A stretch of DNA of 64,000 nucleotides from Pseudomonas sp. B21-048 (GCF_024748615.1 NZ_CP087168.1:3968001-4032000); one strand, 5' to 3'. Positions 53,385 to 63,048 are shown, numbered from the stretch's first letter. Translations and numbers: made by a program. The notes: a model not told the origin generated them from the letters alone.

Positions 53385-55619
53385 TTACTGGCTCAAGGGT
53401 GGCGGATCGCGCCAGAAACGCCGTTCTTGAAGCATCGTCCACGGCGGCTCGAAGCGTCCCAGTTGCAGACGAATGGCACCTTGCTCGGCGCTGTCGTAAA
53501 TCGCCACACCGCGCTTTTGATAGCGCGCCACCACCGTGGGATGGGGATGGCCGAAAGAATTGCCGTTGCCACGGGAGATCAGCACTGCTTTGGGTTGCAA
53601 GGCGCGGAGCAACGCCACCGAAGACGAACTGCGACTGCCATGGTGCGGGGCTTGCAACCAATCCGTCGGCACCGCCAATGGACCGTCGAGCAGCGCCCGC
53701 TCGGCGGCAGCATCGATGTCGCCGGTCAGCAGCAACCGCTCGTCATTGGCTTCAATCTGCAACACGCAGGATTTTTGATTGCTGTCGCTGGCAGACGGCC
53801 ACTGCCAGAGTTGAAACGTTACCCCGTCCCAGGTCCATTGCTGACCGCTCTCGCAGCCCTCGGCGTGTAACTCGTCTGGCAGGGCCAAGTGATCGCCACT
53901 CAATACTTGCTTCACTGGCATTGCGCTGGCAATCGCTCGCGCACCACCGGCGTGATCGGCATCGGCATGGCTGATCAGCATCAGATCGAGCCCGTTCACC
54001 CCCAGTTTGCGCAATGACGGCAGCACCACCCGCTCACCCAGATCAATATCGCCAAACCGTGGCCCGGCGTCATACAGCAAGGTGTGATGGCGAGTGCGCA
54101 CCAGGATGGCCAACCCCTGACCGACATCCAGCTGCCAGACCTCGGCCATGCCTTCAGGCAACGTGTGCCGGGGCGGAAAAACCAGCAAAAGCAACATCGG
54201 CCAGCCCAACAGGCGCAACGGCACGCCTCGCGGCAATAACAGCACAAAGGCCCCCAGCGTGCCGAGCGCCCATACCCACAACGGCACCGCCACCGGCACC
54301 CACGCGGGCAATTGCCCGGCGATCAACGCCAACCCCTTGAACAAAAGTTCGATCAGACCGCCGGCCAACCACAGCAACCCTTCACCCACATAAGGAACGG
54401 GCAACAACAGCGTCCCGAGCAAGGCCGGCGGCAGCACCACCAGACTGATCCAGGGCACCGCCAGTAAATTAGCCATTGGCCCGCTGAGACTGATCGGCAA
54501 CCCCAGCACCAACAGCAGCGGACACAGACCGATCGCGATCAGCCATTGGGCGCGAGTCCAGGTTTGCCACCAACGCCACGGCCCCAATCGCCCGCCAAAG
54601 GTGAAAATCAGCACCGCCACCGCCGCGAAGGACAACCAGAAACCTGGTTGCAGGCTCGCCAGCGGGTCCAGCAGCAGAATGCCATCAAACGCCAGCAACA
54701 GCGGCCACCACGCGCCAAGATGACGAAATCGTAGCCGCCACAACAGCACCAGACCGATCATCAGGCAGGCCCGCCGCACCGGCACCTCAAAGCCGGCTAG
54801 TAGCCCGTAACCGAGCGCCGCCGCGAACGCCAGTCCGCACGCCCATGGCAACCACGGTAAGCGCTTGGGCCATAAGCCGTAACGCGCCAATCCGGCAATC
54901 AGCAGATACACCACTCCCGCCAGCAAACCAACGTGCTGCCCGGAAATCACCAACAAATGCACGGTGCCGGTGTCTTGCAGCACCTGCCAGTCCTCACGAC
55001 TGAGCCCGGCGCCATCCCCCAGCACCAACGCCGTCAGCGCTCCCGTTCGCCCTTGGGCATCCACGGCCTGCAAGCGCTGACGGATGCCGTCGCGCCAGGC
55101 CCACTGTGCTTCCATCAGTCGTTGGCCATCTTTGACGGTCCCGGTGGCGCCGATGTGCCGGGCCAGTAACCAGGCGTCGTAATCGAACGCATGCGGATTG
55201 AGCAATCCGGCAGGACGCTTCAATTTGACCGCCAGTCGCCAACGCTCGCCGCTGTTCACGGGCGGCCCGCCATACCAGGCCAGGCGCAGGTGCCGAGGCA
55301 GTCTGGTGCGACGCGACTGATTGTCCGTCAGCTCGAAACGCACCACGCCCTCGACCTGTTGCGGCAACCCGGTCACACGACCTTCGACCCAGCGAGTCTC
55401 GCCATCGAGATTCAGTGCCAGACGATCATTCAGCGCCCACTGCGCATTCGCGCCCGCCCAACTCAAACCGAACAACAAAAATGCCAGGGGAAAGGTGCGA
55501 AACGGCAGCAACATCAATCCCACTACCGTCAGCAACAGCCATAACCCCGCCGGCGGTAATGCCGGTAAAAAACGCAGGGCCAGCAGACCCAACGCCAGCG
55601 CCATCATCCCTGTGCGCAT
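53385..55619 (-). CDS. comEC: DNA internalisation protein ComEC/Rec2
   Basis: 744 aa. It forms the inner-membrane channel for DNA uptake. The DUF4131-like N-terminal part carries two or three helices and an OB-like domain (RWVEGRVTGLPQQVEGVVRF). The Competence domain has about eight helices between 200 and 480, with LLVISGQHVGLLAGVVY near 213. The C-terminal metallo-beta-lactamase-like domain has MLISHADADHAGGARA near 545 with LLTGDID and APHHGSRSSS. All three parts are intact. Convergent to nothing; read away from the DUF2062 gene. Confidence 0.93.
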   Translation of the reverse strand: MRTGMMALALGLLALRFLPALPPAGLWLLLTVVGLMLLPFRTFPLAFLLFGLSWAGANAQWALNDRLALNLDGETRWVEGRVTGLPQQVEGVVRFELTDNQSRRTRLPRHLRLAWYGGPPVNSGERWRLAVKLKRPAGLLNPHAFDYDAWLLARHIGATGTVKDGQRLMEAQWAWRDGIRQRLQAVDAQGRTGALTALVLGDGAGLSREDWQVLQDTGTVHLLVISGQHVGLLAGVVYLLIAGLARYGLWPKRLPWLPWACGLAFAAALGYGLLAGFEVPVRRACLMIGLVLLWRLRFRHLGAWWPLLLAFDGILLLDPLASLQPGFWLSFAAVAVLIFTFGGRLGPWRWWQTWTRAQWLIAIGLCPLLLVLGLPISLSGPMANLLAVPWISLVVLPPALLGTLLLPVPYVGEGLLWLAGGLIELLFKGLALIAGQLPAWVPVAVPLWVWALGTLGAFVLLLPRGVPLRLLGWPMLLLLVFPPRHTLPEGMAEVWQLDVGQGLAILVRTRHHTLLYDAGPRFGDIDLGERVVLPSLRKLGVNGLDLMLISHADADHAGGARAIASAMPVKQVLSGDHLALPDELHAEGCESGQQWTWDGVTFQLWQWPSASDSNQKSCVLQIEANDERLLLTGDIDAAAERALLDGPLAVPTDWLQAPHHGSRSSSSVALLRALQPKAVLISRGNGNSFGHPHPTVVARYQKRGVAIYDSAEQGAIRLQLGRFEPPWTMLQERRFWRDPPPLSQ

Positions 55620-55755
55620 AAGCCCGTCCTTGAGAGTCCCCTCCCTAGGCTTAGCCGGTTCGCCGCACGTCTGTTGTTATCAATTGTCACAAAGTCTGAA
55701 TGGGCGGTTCGTAGAATCCAGACATACTTGCCGCCTGAACCGACCGAGAAGCCTT

Positions 55756-56271
55756 ATGCCCCGGCGTTTATTCAAACGTTACATGCCAGACCCGAGCAGC
55801 ATCAGGGAACACAAATCCTTACGCTTTCTTGGCACCCTACTGCATGACCCGAACCTCTGGCACCTCAATCGCCACTCCGTGGCCCGGGCCATGGCGGTCG
55901 GTCTGTTTGCGGCGTTCCTGCCTATCCCGCTGCAAATGCTGTTGGCGGCGATCCTTGCCATTGTGGTGCGCGGCAACATGCCGATTGCCGTTAGCCTGGT
56001 CTGGCTGACCAACCCGATCACCATGCCCGCGGTGTTCTTCTGCACTTATCAGACGGGTGCCTGGTTAATGGATGTTCCCGCCCGCAGCCTGCCGGATGAG
56101 TTGACCTGGGAATGGATCAGTGGCGAAATTTCGACACTGTGGCAGCCGTTTTTGCTTGGCTCGGTGGTGACGGGGCTGGGGCTGGGTGCTCTCGCCTATT
56201 GCCTGACCATGATGTATTGGCGCTGGTGGGTGAGTCGGCAGTGGAAGCGGCGAAAGAAAAGTCGAATGTAA
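55756..56271 (+). CDS. DUF2062 membrane protein
   Basis: 171 aa. Conserved N-terminal MPRRLFKRYMPDP then NRHSVARAMAVGLFAAFLPI near 48, membrane helices at about 60-90, and the family motif VWLTNPITMPAVFFCTYQTG near 92. The last helix is near 140 (GSVVTGLGLGALAYCLTMMY). Function unknown; equals PA2985 by position. ATG 55756 gives the family start. A terminator follows, now filled by the second IS. Confidence 0.88.
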   Translation: MPRRLFKRYMPDPSSIREHKSLRFLGTLLHDPNLWHLNRHSVARAMAVGLFAAFLPIPLQMLLAAILAIVVRGNMPIAVSLVWLTNPITMPAVFFCTYQTGAWLMDVPARSLPDELTWEWISGEISTLWQPFLLGSVVTGLGLGALAYCLTMMYWRWWVSRQWKRRKKSRM

Positions 56272-56282
56272 GAATGGAAAAC

Positions 56283-56309
56283 GGCCTCCGATGCGGAGGC
56301 CTTTTTTTT
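56283..56309 (+). terminator. DUF2062 terminator with ISL3 inserted at the end of its T-run
   Basis: GGCCTCCG/CGGAGGCC stem, then T8 (56302-56309), directly followed by the IS end at 56310. Confidence 0.9.
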
Positions 56310-57617
56310 GGTTCTTCACGGATTACCGGGAAAGACGCTCTTGATCTTCATGAAAAAGAATTCGCTGTCCCGGTAACCGTACGCCATCCGCTTAATGACC
56401 TTTATTCGATTGTTTATGCCTTCCAGCTGACCCGTGTGCATCGGCCAGCGAACCCGGCTGACGATGCCCCGCCAGTAACCCTTTAGTCGCTTTGCAAACT
56501 GGATCAGAGCCGGTATTTCACTTTCTTGAGCATGGCGCAGCCATTGCTTCCAGGCTGATCGCCAGCCCCAAGCGGTGCTCGGCGTCCAAAGCGTTTTGAG
56601 TTCAGCCTTCATCAAGTAGACCGTCATCAACGCTTGGTTGGCCGCCAGCAGATCCTCCAAACGGACCTGTTGCTCCGGCGTTTTCAGGTTCTGCGGATTA
56701 CGCAGAAGCAGCCATCGCGCTTGCTTGATGACCTTGCGCGCAGGCTTGTCGTGACGTAGCCGATTAGCTTCGTCGACGCGGACTCGATCAATGACCTCTC
56801 GGCCATATTTGGCCACCACATGAAAGAGGTCGTAGATCACTCGCGCGTTCGGACATTGCTGGCGAACCTCCAGGTCAAACGCGGTGTTCATGTCCATCGC
56901 CACCGCTTCTATGCGAGCGCAACCCTGCGGTCCGAGCTCTTCGAAAAATGGCCTGACCGCCGCTCGGCTGCGGCCTTCGCCGATCCACAGCACTCGTCGT
57001 GTATCCGCATCCAGCACAACGCTGGCGTAGCGATGACCTTTGAACAGGGCGAATTCGTCCATCACCAGGCGCCGTGGCTGCGCCTTCGGCAAAACACTCA
57101 GCGCCGCTTGCAAGGCCCGACGCTCCAGCAACCGCACGGTGTCCCAATGCAGCCCAAACATCTGAGCCACGTGCAGCGTGGGAAGGCGCTCGCAGGCTTG
57201 AATGACGGCCTCAGCCAGGCGGCGCGTCATGCGGGCATAGCGATCCAGCCAACTGACGGCCTCCATACGTTTACCGCAATCACGGCAGCCCACACGTCTG
57301 AGCAACACACTGAGACGCACCGCACGGCCGAGGATGGGTAAATCACGAACGGTTCGCTCGCAATACTCATGAGTGGTTGAACAGGGCTTTTGGCACCCGC
57401 CACAGGAGGGGAACCGGGTGGCATGAGGGGTTAGATCGATTTGTAGCGTATCGCCATCAGGCTTGATGGTGACAACAGAAAAGCCCTCCCAAAAAGGAAG
57501 GAAAGTATTAATATCGCGCATAAGAACGCCGGTTTGTTAGATGTGTTTGCTCGCACGAACATCATCAATCAAATCGGCGTTCTTGTTTCTGTGTTTCCCG
57601 GGATTCCGTGAAGAACC
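56310..57617 (-). mobile_element. ISL3-family insertion sequence, copy 2
   Basis: 1308 bp, same length and ends as copy 1 but opposite orientation. Direct repeats TTTTTTTT at 56302-56309 and 57618-57625. In the parts I compared, base differences from copy 1 lie only within the first third of the transposase gene. Confidence 0.95.
56316..57521 (-). CDS. tnpA: ISL3 family transposase, copy 2
   Basis: 401 aa, intact, with the same zinc cysteines and DDE residues as the copy at 40430. One amino-acid difference (RRLAEAV here, about residue 103). Since both copies are complete, each can probably act in trans on the other. Confidence 0.95.
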   Translation of the reverse strand: MRDINTFLPFWEGFSVVTIKPDGDTLQIDLTPHATRFPSCGGCQKPCSTTHEYCERTVRDLPILGRAVRLSVLLRRVGCRDCGKRMEAVSWLDRYARMTRRLAEAVIQACERLPTLHVAQMFGLHWDTVRLLERRALQAALSVLPKAQPRRLVMDEFALFKGHRYASVVLDADTRRVLWIGEGRSRAAVRPFFEELGPQGCARIEAVAMDMNTAFDLEVRQQCPNARVIYDLFHVVAKYGREVIDRVRVDEANRLRHDKPARKVIKQARWLLLRNPQNLKTPEQQVRLEDLLAANQALMTVYLMKAELKTLWTPSTAWGWRSAWKQWLRHAQESEIPALIQFAKRLKGYWRGIVSRVRWPMHTGQLEGINNRIKVIKRMAYGYRDSEFFFMKIKSVFPGNP

Positions 57618-57644
57618 TTTTTTTTGCGGTGTCTGGGCTGACGT

Positions 57645-57666
57645 CATCGCGAGCCTGCTCGCGATG
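57645..57666. repeat. Short REP-like hairpin
   Basis: CATCGCGAGC-CT-GCTCGCGATG, perfect 10-bp arms, just after the yadH-like stop. It may help end that operon's transcript. Confidence 0.6.
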
Positions 57667-57684
57667 CAGGCGACTCGGTCTCCC

Positions 57685-58464
57685 TTAGGTACGCATCCCG
57701 CGACCACTCACCAGTAACCGCGCACAGCCGATATACAGCACAACGGTCGCAATGAGCATGAAGGTAATCGCCACGCTGATCCTGATGTCCGACACACCAA
57801 GAATGCCGTAACGGAAAGCGTTGACCATGTGCAGCACCGGGTTGGCCAGCGACACGGTCTGCCAGAACGGTGGCAACAAACTGATCGAGTAGAACACCCC
57901 GCCCAGATAAGTCAGCGGTGTCAGCACAAAAGTGGGAATGATCGAGATGTCATCGAAGTTGCGCGCAAATACCGCGTTGATGAAACCCAGCAACGAAAAG
58001 ATCGTCGCCGTCAGCACCACCACCAGAACGGTCACACCCAGGTGATGCACCTGCAGCGTGGTGAAGAACAACGACAGCACTGTCACGATGAGCCCAACCA
58101 TCAACCCGCGCAGTACGCCGCCCAGGGTGTAGCCGATCAGAATTGTATGCGGTGACACCGGCGACACCATCAATTCTTCGATGGAACGCTGGAACTTGCT
58201 GCCAAAGAAACTCGACACCACGTTGCCGTAAGAGTTGGTGATCACCGACATCATGATCAGCCCCGGCACGATGTACTCCATGTACGTGAAGCCACCCATG
58301 CCGCCGATCTGCCGACCGATCAGATTGCCGAAGATCACGAAGTACAGAACCATGGTGATGGCCGGCGGCAGCAGGGTCTGCGGCCAGATCCGGGTGAAGC
58401 GCTTGACCTCACGGTAAACGATGGTATTGAGGGCAACGAGGTTGGGCTGCAGCTCGGAACTCAT
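57685..58464 (-). CDS. ABC-2 type transporter permease (YadH-like)
   Basis: 259 aa with six hydrophobic segments. TLLPPAITMVLYFVIFGNLI is at about 30-49, GGMGGFTYMEYIVPGLIMMS near 53, LMVSPVSPHTILIGYTLGGV near 96, and FVLTPLTYLGGVFYSISLLP near 181, all typical of ABC-2 exporters. Length and pairing match E. coli YadH. The gene overlaps the ATPase gene by 4 bp. Substrate unknown. Confidence 0.9.
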   Translation of the reverse strand: MSSELQPNLVALNTIVYREVKRFTRIWPQTLLPPAITMVLYFVIFGNLIGRQIGGMGGFTYMEYIVPGLIMMSVITNSYGNVVSSFFGSKFQRSIEELMVSPVSPHTILIGYTLGGVLRGLMVGLIVTVLSLFFTTLQVHHLGVTVLVVVLTATIFSLLGFINAVFARNFDDISIIPTFVLTPLTYLGGVFYSISLLPPFWQTVSLANPVLHMVNAFRYGILGVSDIRISVAITFMLIATVVLYIGCARLLVSGRGMRT

Positions 58465-59393
58465 ACCGCCACCTTCGACAGATTCTTCTCCACCAGGGAC
58501 ACGAACAACTCCTCGAGGCGATTGGTTTTGTTACGCAGGCTCAACACTTCGATGTTCTGCTGCGCCAATTGGGTGAACAGCGCGGTAATGCCCATGGCCT
58601 TGTCGACCTGAACTTCCAGGGTATGACTGTCGATCAGTTTGGCCGGGTAACCGAGCAACTGCGGAGCCACTTGCAAGGTGTTCTTCATATCCAGCAGGAA
58701 GGTTTCGACATGCAGCTGGCTGAGCAACTGCTTCATGCTGGTGTTCTCGACAATGGTGCCGTGGTCGATGATGCCGATGTTGCGGCACAACTGCTCAGCC
58801 TCTTCCAGATAGTGAGTGGTGAGGATGATGGTGATGCCTTTCTTGTTCAGTTCGGTGAGGAAGGTCCACATCGAGCGACGCAATTCGATGTCTACCCCCG
58901 CCGTCGGTTCGTCGAGGATCAGCAGGCGCGGTTCGTGAACCAGCGCACGGGCGATCATCAGTCGGCGCTTCATGCCGCCGGACAGGGAGCGCGACGGCAC
59001 ATCGCGCTTGTCCCACAGGCCCAGCTGGGTCAGGTACTGCTCGGCGCGTTCCTTGGCGATTTTCGCCGGGATGCCGTAGTAACCGGCCTGGGTCACGACG
59101 ATGTCGAAGGTTTTTTCGAACTGGTTGAAGTTGAATTCCTGGGGCACCACACCAATGCAGCGCTTGAGCGCCGCCGGTTCCTTGTCCAGGTCATGACCAA
59201 AGATATTCACCGTTCCGCTGGTCTTGTTCACCAGGGTCGAGAGAATGCCAATGGTCGTGGATTTGCCGGCGCCGTTAGGGCCGAGCAAGGCGAAAAAGTC
59301 ACCTTCGGCGACGTCCAGATCGATACCACTCAAGGCCTGGAAACCGTTGCCGTAGGTTTTGGTTAGCTGCCGGATGGACAGAGCGGAACTCAT
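58461..59393 (-). CDS. ABC transporter ATP-binding protein (YadG-like)
   Basis: 310 aa. Walker A LLGPNGAGKSTTIG is near 38, Q-loop VVPQEFNFNQFE near 83, signature SLSGGMKRRLMIARALVHEP near 137, Walker B LLILDEPTAGVD near 157, and H-loop LTTHYLEEAEQLC near 190. The C-terminal 60 residues form an accessory domain. ATG 59393 is chosen because the longer frame upstream is unrelated. Partner of the YadH-like permease. Confidence 0.92.
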   Translation of the reverse strand: MSSALSIRQLTKTYGNGFQALSGIDLDVAEGDFFALLGPNGAGKSTTIGILSTLVNKTSGTVNIFGHDLDKEPAALKRCIGVVPQEFNFNQFEKTFDIVVTQAGYYGIPAKIAKERAEQYLTQLGLWDKRDVPSRSLSGGMKRRLMIARALVHEPRLLILDEPTAGVDIELRRSMWTFLTELNKKGITIILTTHYLEEAEQLCRNIGIIDHGTIVENTSMKQLLSQLHVETFLLDMKNTLQVAPQLLGYPAKLIDSHTLEVQVDKAMGITALFTQLAQQNIEVLSLRNKTNRLEELFVSLVEKNLSKVAV

Positions 59394-59526
59394 ATCGGAT
59401 TTACGCACCAAGAAGGGAAGAAAGGAATAAATAAGGGCGGGCGGCGAGCAATGCAACCGCGGCGCATGAGCGCAATGGTGCTTGTCGCTGCCGCACAAGT
59501 ACAGTCAAGCGTGTCGATAGTGAGTA

Positions 59527-60150
59527 TTAAGTCAACGCGGTCATGACCGCCTTCTGATAGGCCGGACGCTGTTTCAATCGCGCATACCAGGCTTGGAGAT
59601 GAGGCTGCGGCGCTCGCTCGATCGGCATCTCGAACCAGGCATAAATGAAACTGCCCAAAGGAATGTCGCCCATGCCGATCTCGTCGCCGGACAGGTACGG
59701 TTTAGCCGCCAGCGCTTGATCGGCCATTGACAGCAGATCGTCGCACTCCTTGATCGCGGCCTTGATGGCCGGCCAGTCCTGCTGGTCTGCCGGGGTGCGC
59801 AATACGCCCCAGAACACCGTGCGGAACGGCGCGGCAAAACTTGAGGTGGTCCAGTCCATCCACTTTTCCGCCGAGGCCCGGGCTTGCAGATCTGTCGGAT
59901 ACCAGGCCGTATCGCTGGCATGACGGGCCATCAGATAACGGACGATGGTGTTGGACTCCCACAGCACAAAACCGTCGTCTTCGATCACCGGCACGCGGCC
60001 GTTGGGATTCATCGCGCGGTACTCAGGCGTGTCGACCACGCCAAAGGCGCCGCCGGCGTCGATGGCTTCATAGGCCAGGCCCAGTTCTTCGGCCGCCCAC
60101 AACGGCTTCCTGACATTCGACGAATTTTTCCGACCCCAGATCTTCAGCAT
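59527..60150 (-). CDS. Glutathione S-transferase
   Basis: 207 aa. The thioredoxin-like N-terminal domain has IWGRKNSSNVRKPLWAAEEL at 4-23, with the catalytic Ser region (NSSNVRK), and GRVPVIEDDGFVLWESNTIV near 52 with cis-Pro and the ES glutathione site. The helical C-terminal domain has GDEIGMGDIPLGSFIYAWF near 152. Soluble detoxification enzyme; the electrophile is unknown. Confidence 0.9.
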   Translation of the reverse strand: MLKIWGRKNSSNVRKPLWAAEELGLAYEAIDAGGAFGVVDTPEYRAMNPNGRVPVIEDDGFVLWESNTIVRYLMARHASDTAWYPTDLQARASAEKWMDWTTSSFAAPFRTVFWGVLRTPADQQDWPAIKAAIKECDDLLSMADQALAAKPYLSGDEIGMGDIPLGSFIYAWFEMPIERAPQPHLQAWYARLKQRPAYQKAVMTALT

Positions 60151-60494
60151 GACCGCCCCTTTTTGGATGAATGCGCAGGCAGCATACGCCGGATCAGACG
60201 CGGCTCAAATCGCTCTGCATGTCCACCCGCAACACCGACGATTGCTCGCCCAATTCCCTAGGGAGAAGCCACAAGTCTGTGTGACAGCTTCAGCACAGAG
60301 ATAACGACGTTTCGGCCAAATATCAGCATTTGCCGACCTGTCGCGAAAGCGTACTTCCGCCCGCCCTCGAAATATCCGACGCATTCCAACCGTTGCTTCC
60401 TACACGCTCAGACTCATCGCTCTGACCACCCTTTTCATGGATGCCGTCTAAGCTCTGAAAGTGGTTTTGCCCTTGGCTTAACGGAGAATTGAAT

Positions 60495-62942
60495 ATGCTG
60501 CTGTTGTGGATACTGGTTCTGGTGGTCGGGATGGCCTATCTGGCACATCGCCGCACTGCGCCGCTGCCCGCCTTGGGCATCATCGCTGTCTATCTGCTTG
60601 CAATGGGCATCTTCAGCCATGCTCCTGTCTGGCTGATGCTGATTTTCTGGGTGATGCTCGCCGCTGTGGCCGCGTTCCTGTTGCTGCCGGATCTGCGCCG
60701 AAAACTCTTCACGGCACCGATGTTCAGCTGGTTTCAAAAAAACTTGCCGCCGATGTCGCAAACCGAACGTGAAGCCATTGAAGCCGGCACGGTCTGGTGG
60801 GACGGCGAGCTGTTCAGCGGCCGCCCGGACTGGAACACACTGCTGGCCTATCCAAAAGCGCAACTGAGCGAAGAAGAACAAGCCTTTATCGACGGCCCGA
60901 CCGAAGCGCTCTGCGCCATGGTCAGCGATTGGCAGATCAGCCAGTTGATGGACCTGCCGCCCCAAGCCTGGGATCACATCAAACAGCATGGCTTTTTTGC
61001 CCTGATCATTCCCAAGGAATACGGTGGTAAAGGCTTCTCGGCCTATGCCCACTCCCAGATCGCGATGAAACTGGCCACCCGCAGCGGCGACCTGGCCTCG
61101 ACGGTCATGGTGCCCAATTCCCTCGGCCCGGCGGAACTGCTGCTGCATTACGGCACCGACGAACAACGCAATCATTACCTGCCACGGCTGGCTCGCGGCG
61201 ACGATATCCCCTGCTTTGCCCTGACGGGTCCGATGGCGGGCTCCAACGTCGGCGGGATGACCGACACCGGGGTGATCTGCACAGGTGAATGGGAAGGCAA
61301 GGAAACCCTCGGCCTGCGTCTGAACTGGGAAAAACGCTACATCACCCTCGGCCCGGTGGCGACCCTGATCGGCCTGGCCTTCAAGGCCTATGACCCGGAC
61401 CATCTACTGGGCGACAAAGTCGACCTGGGGATCAGCCTCGCCTTGATTCCAACCCAGACCGCCGGAGTTGAAATCGGTCGCCGTCACCTGCCGCTGGGCG
61501 CCTCATTCATGAACGGCCCAAACTCCGGCAAGGATGTATTCGTACCGCTGGAATTCATCATCGGCGGTCAGGAGATGCTCGGTGAAGGCTGGATGATGCT
61601 GATGAATTGCCTGTCGGTCGGGCGTTCCATTTCGCTGCCTGCCATCGGTACCGCCGCGGGCAAGTTCACCAGTCTGGTGACGGGCCAGTACGCGCAGGTT
61701 CGCGAACAATTCAACGCACCGCTGTCCGCCTTCGAAGGCATTCAGGAAGCACTGGCGCGGATCGCCGGCAGTACCTGGCTGATGGACAGCGCACGGATGC
61801 TCACCGCCAACGCGGTCGACCTCGGCGAAAAACCATCGGTACCCTCGGCCATTATCAAATACCACCTCTCCGAACGCGGCCGCGAGTGCATCAGCCACGC
61901 CATGGACGTGCACGGCGGCAGGGCCATCATCATGGGCCCGAACAACTACCTGGCGCGTAGCTGGCAAGGTGCGCCCATTTCCGTCACGGTCGAAGGCGCG
62001 AACATCCTGACACGTAACTTGATGATCTTCGGCCAGGGCGCTATTCGCTGCCATCCGTTCGTACTCAAGGAAATGGCCCTCGCCCACCGCGAAGACAAAC
62101 AACAGGCCCTGATCGAGTTCGATGCACTGCTACTCGATCACCTTGGTTTTGCCGTGTGCAACGCCGCCAGCACACTGGTGCTGAACCTCGGCCTCGGGCA
62201 TTTCGAACACATGCCCGGGGACAAGCTCAGCCAAGGCTACTTCCGCGCCCTCAACCGTCAGGCCGCGGCATTTGCCCTGCTTGCAGACCTGAGCATGATG
62301 CTGCTGGGCGGTGAATTGAAACGTCGCGAACGGCTGTCCGCACGTTTGGGTGATGTGCTCAGCCATCTGTATCTGGCCTCCGGTGCACTCAAGCGTTATC
62401 ACGATCTCGACTCGCCCGAGCATATGCATCCGCTGTTCACCTGGGCCATGGAAGAGAGTCTCGGCCAGTCCGAACGCGCGCTGGACGAACTGCTGACCAA
62501 CTTCCCGAACAAGGTACTTGGATGCTTGCTGCGGGTGATGGTGTTTCCGTTCGGTCGTCGCCACAGAGGCCCGTCGGACAGACTGGCGGCCCAAGTAGCA
62601 GCCGTCATCAGCCGCGCCAAGGGCGATCCAACGCTTGAAGAGTTACTGGGGGGCTGCTATCGCCCGCAATCACCAGAAGACTCGGTCGGCGCTCTGCAGC
62701 ACGCTTGCAACTTGCTGAACGACGCCAAGCCACTGCAGAAAAAGCTCAATACGGCATTGAGAAGTCGCCAGGTCAAACCCACTGTTGGAGAATCTGCCAT
62801 TGATGCCGCCCTGGAGGCTGGCGTCTTGCAACCAGTTGAAGCCCAGACCTTGCGCGAGGCAGAAGTGGCACGACGCAAGGTGATTGATGTCGATGATTTC
62901 GACCCAAAGGAGCTGGTATTGGCCAAAGGCAAGGTCCGCTGA
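60495..62942 (+). CDS. fadE: Acyl-CoA dehydrogenase FadE
   Basis: 815 aa, the length of the gammaproteobacterial FadE. First step of fatty-acid beta-oxidation. The N-terminus has two membrane helices (LLLWILVLVVGMAYLA and VWLMLIFWVMLAAVAAFLLL). The ACAD core follows with FALIIPKEYGGKGFSAYAHS near 172, LTGPMAGSNVGGMTD near 242, SVGRSISLPAIG near 376 and DVHGGRAIIMGPNNYLAR near 472. A long C-terminal helical region is typical of this form. GGAG lies eight bases before ATG 60495. The 344 bp upstream (60151-60494) hold no gene and no operator I can name. Confidence 0.95.
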   Translation: MLLLWILVLVVGMAYLAHRRTAPLPALGIIAVYLLAMGIFSHAPVWLMLIFWVMLAAVAAFLLLPDLRRKLFTAPMFSWFQKNLPPMSQTEREAIEAGTVWWDGELFSGRPDWNTLLAYPKAQLSEEEQAFIDGPTEALCAMVSDWQISQLMDLPPQAWDHIKQHGFFALIIPKEYGGKGFSAYAHSQIAMKLATRSGDLASTVMVPNSLGPAELLLHYGTDEQRNHYLPRLARGDDIPCFALTGPMAGSNVGGMTDTGVICTGEWEGKETLGLRLNWEKRYITLGPVATLIGLAFKAYDPDHLLGDKVDLGISLALIPTQTAGVEIGRRHLPLGASFMNGPNSGKDVFVPLEFIIGGQEMLGEGWMMLMNCLSVGRSISLPAIGTAAGKFTSLVTGQYAQVREQFNAPLSAFEGIQEALARIAGSTWLMDSARMLTANAVDLGEKPSVPSAIIKYHLSERGRECISHAMDVHGGRAIIMGPNNYLARSWQGAPISVTVEGANILTRNLMIFGQGAIRCHPFVLKEMALAHREDKQQALIEFDALLLDHLGFAVCNAASTLVLNLGLGHFEHMPGDKLSQGYFRALNRQAAAFALLADLSMMLLGGELKRRERLSARLGDVLSHLYLASGALKRYHDLDSPEHMHPLFTWAMEESLGQSERALDELLTNFPNKVLGCLLRVMVFPFGRRHRGPSDRLAAQVAAVISRAKGDPTLEELLGGCYRPQSPEDSVGALQHACNLLNDAKPLQKKLNTALRSRQVKPTVGESAIDAALEAGVLQPVEAQTLREAEVARRKVIDVDDFDPKELVLAKGKVR

Positions 62943-63048
62943 TCCAGTCGACTACCCTATGTGTTCTATCAGGGGGCTCTTTATCATGTGAAAAGGGGCG
63001 CAGGAGCTTTATACTCCCGCGCCCGTTTTGCTCTTGAGGACTTATCTC

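Noticed and set aside
60435..61403. 322-aa minus-strand frame opposite fadE
   Set aside because: Low-quality antisense composition and no ribosome site; fadE is intact on the plus strand.
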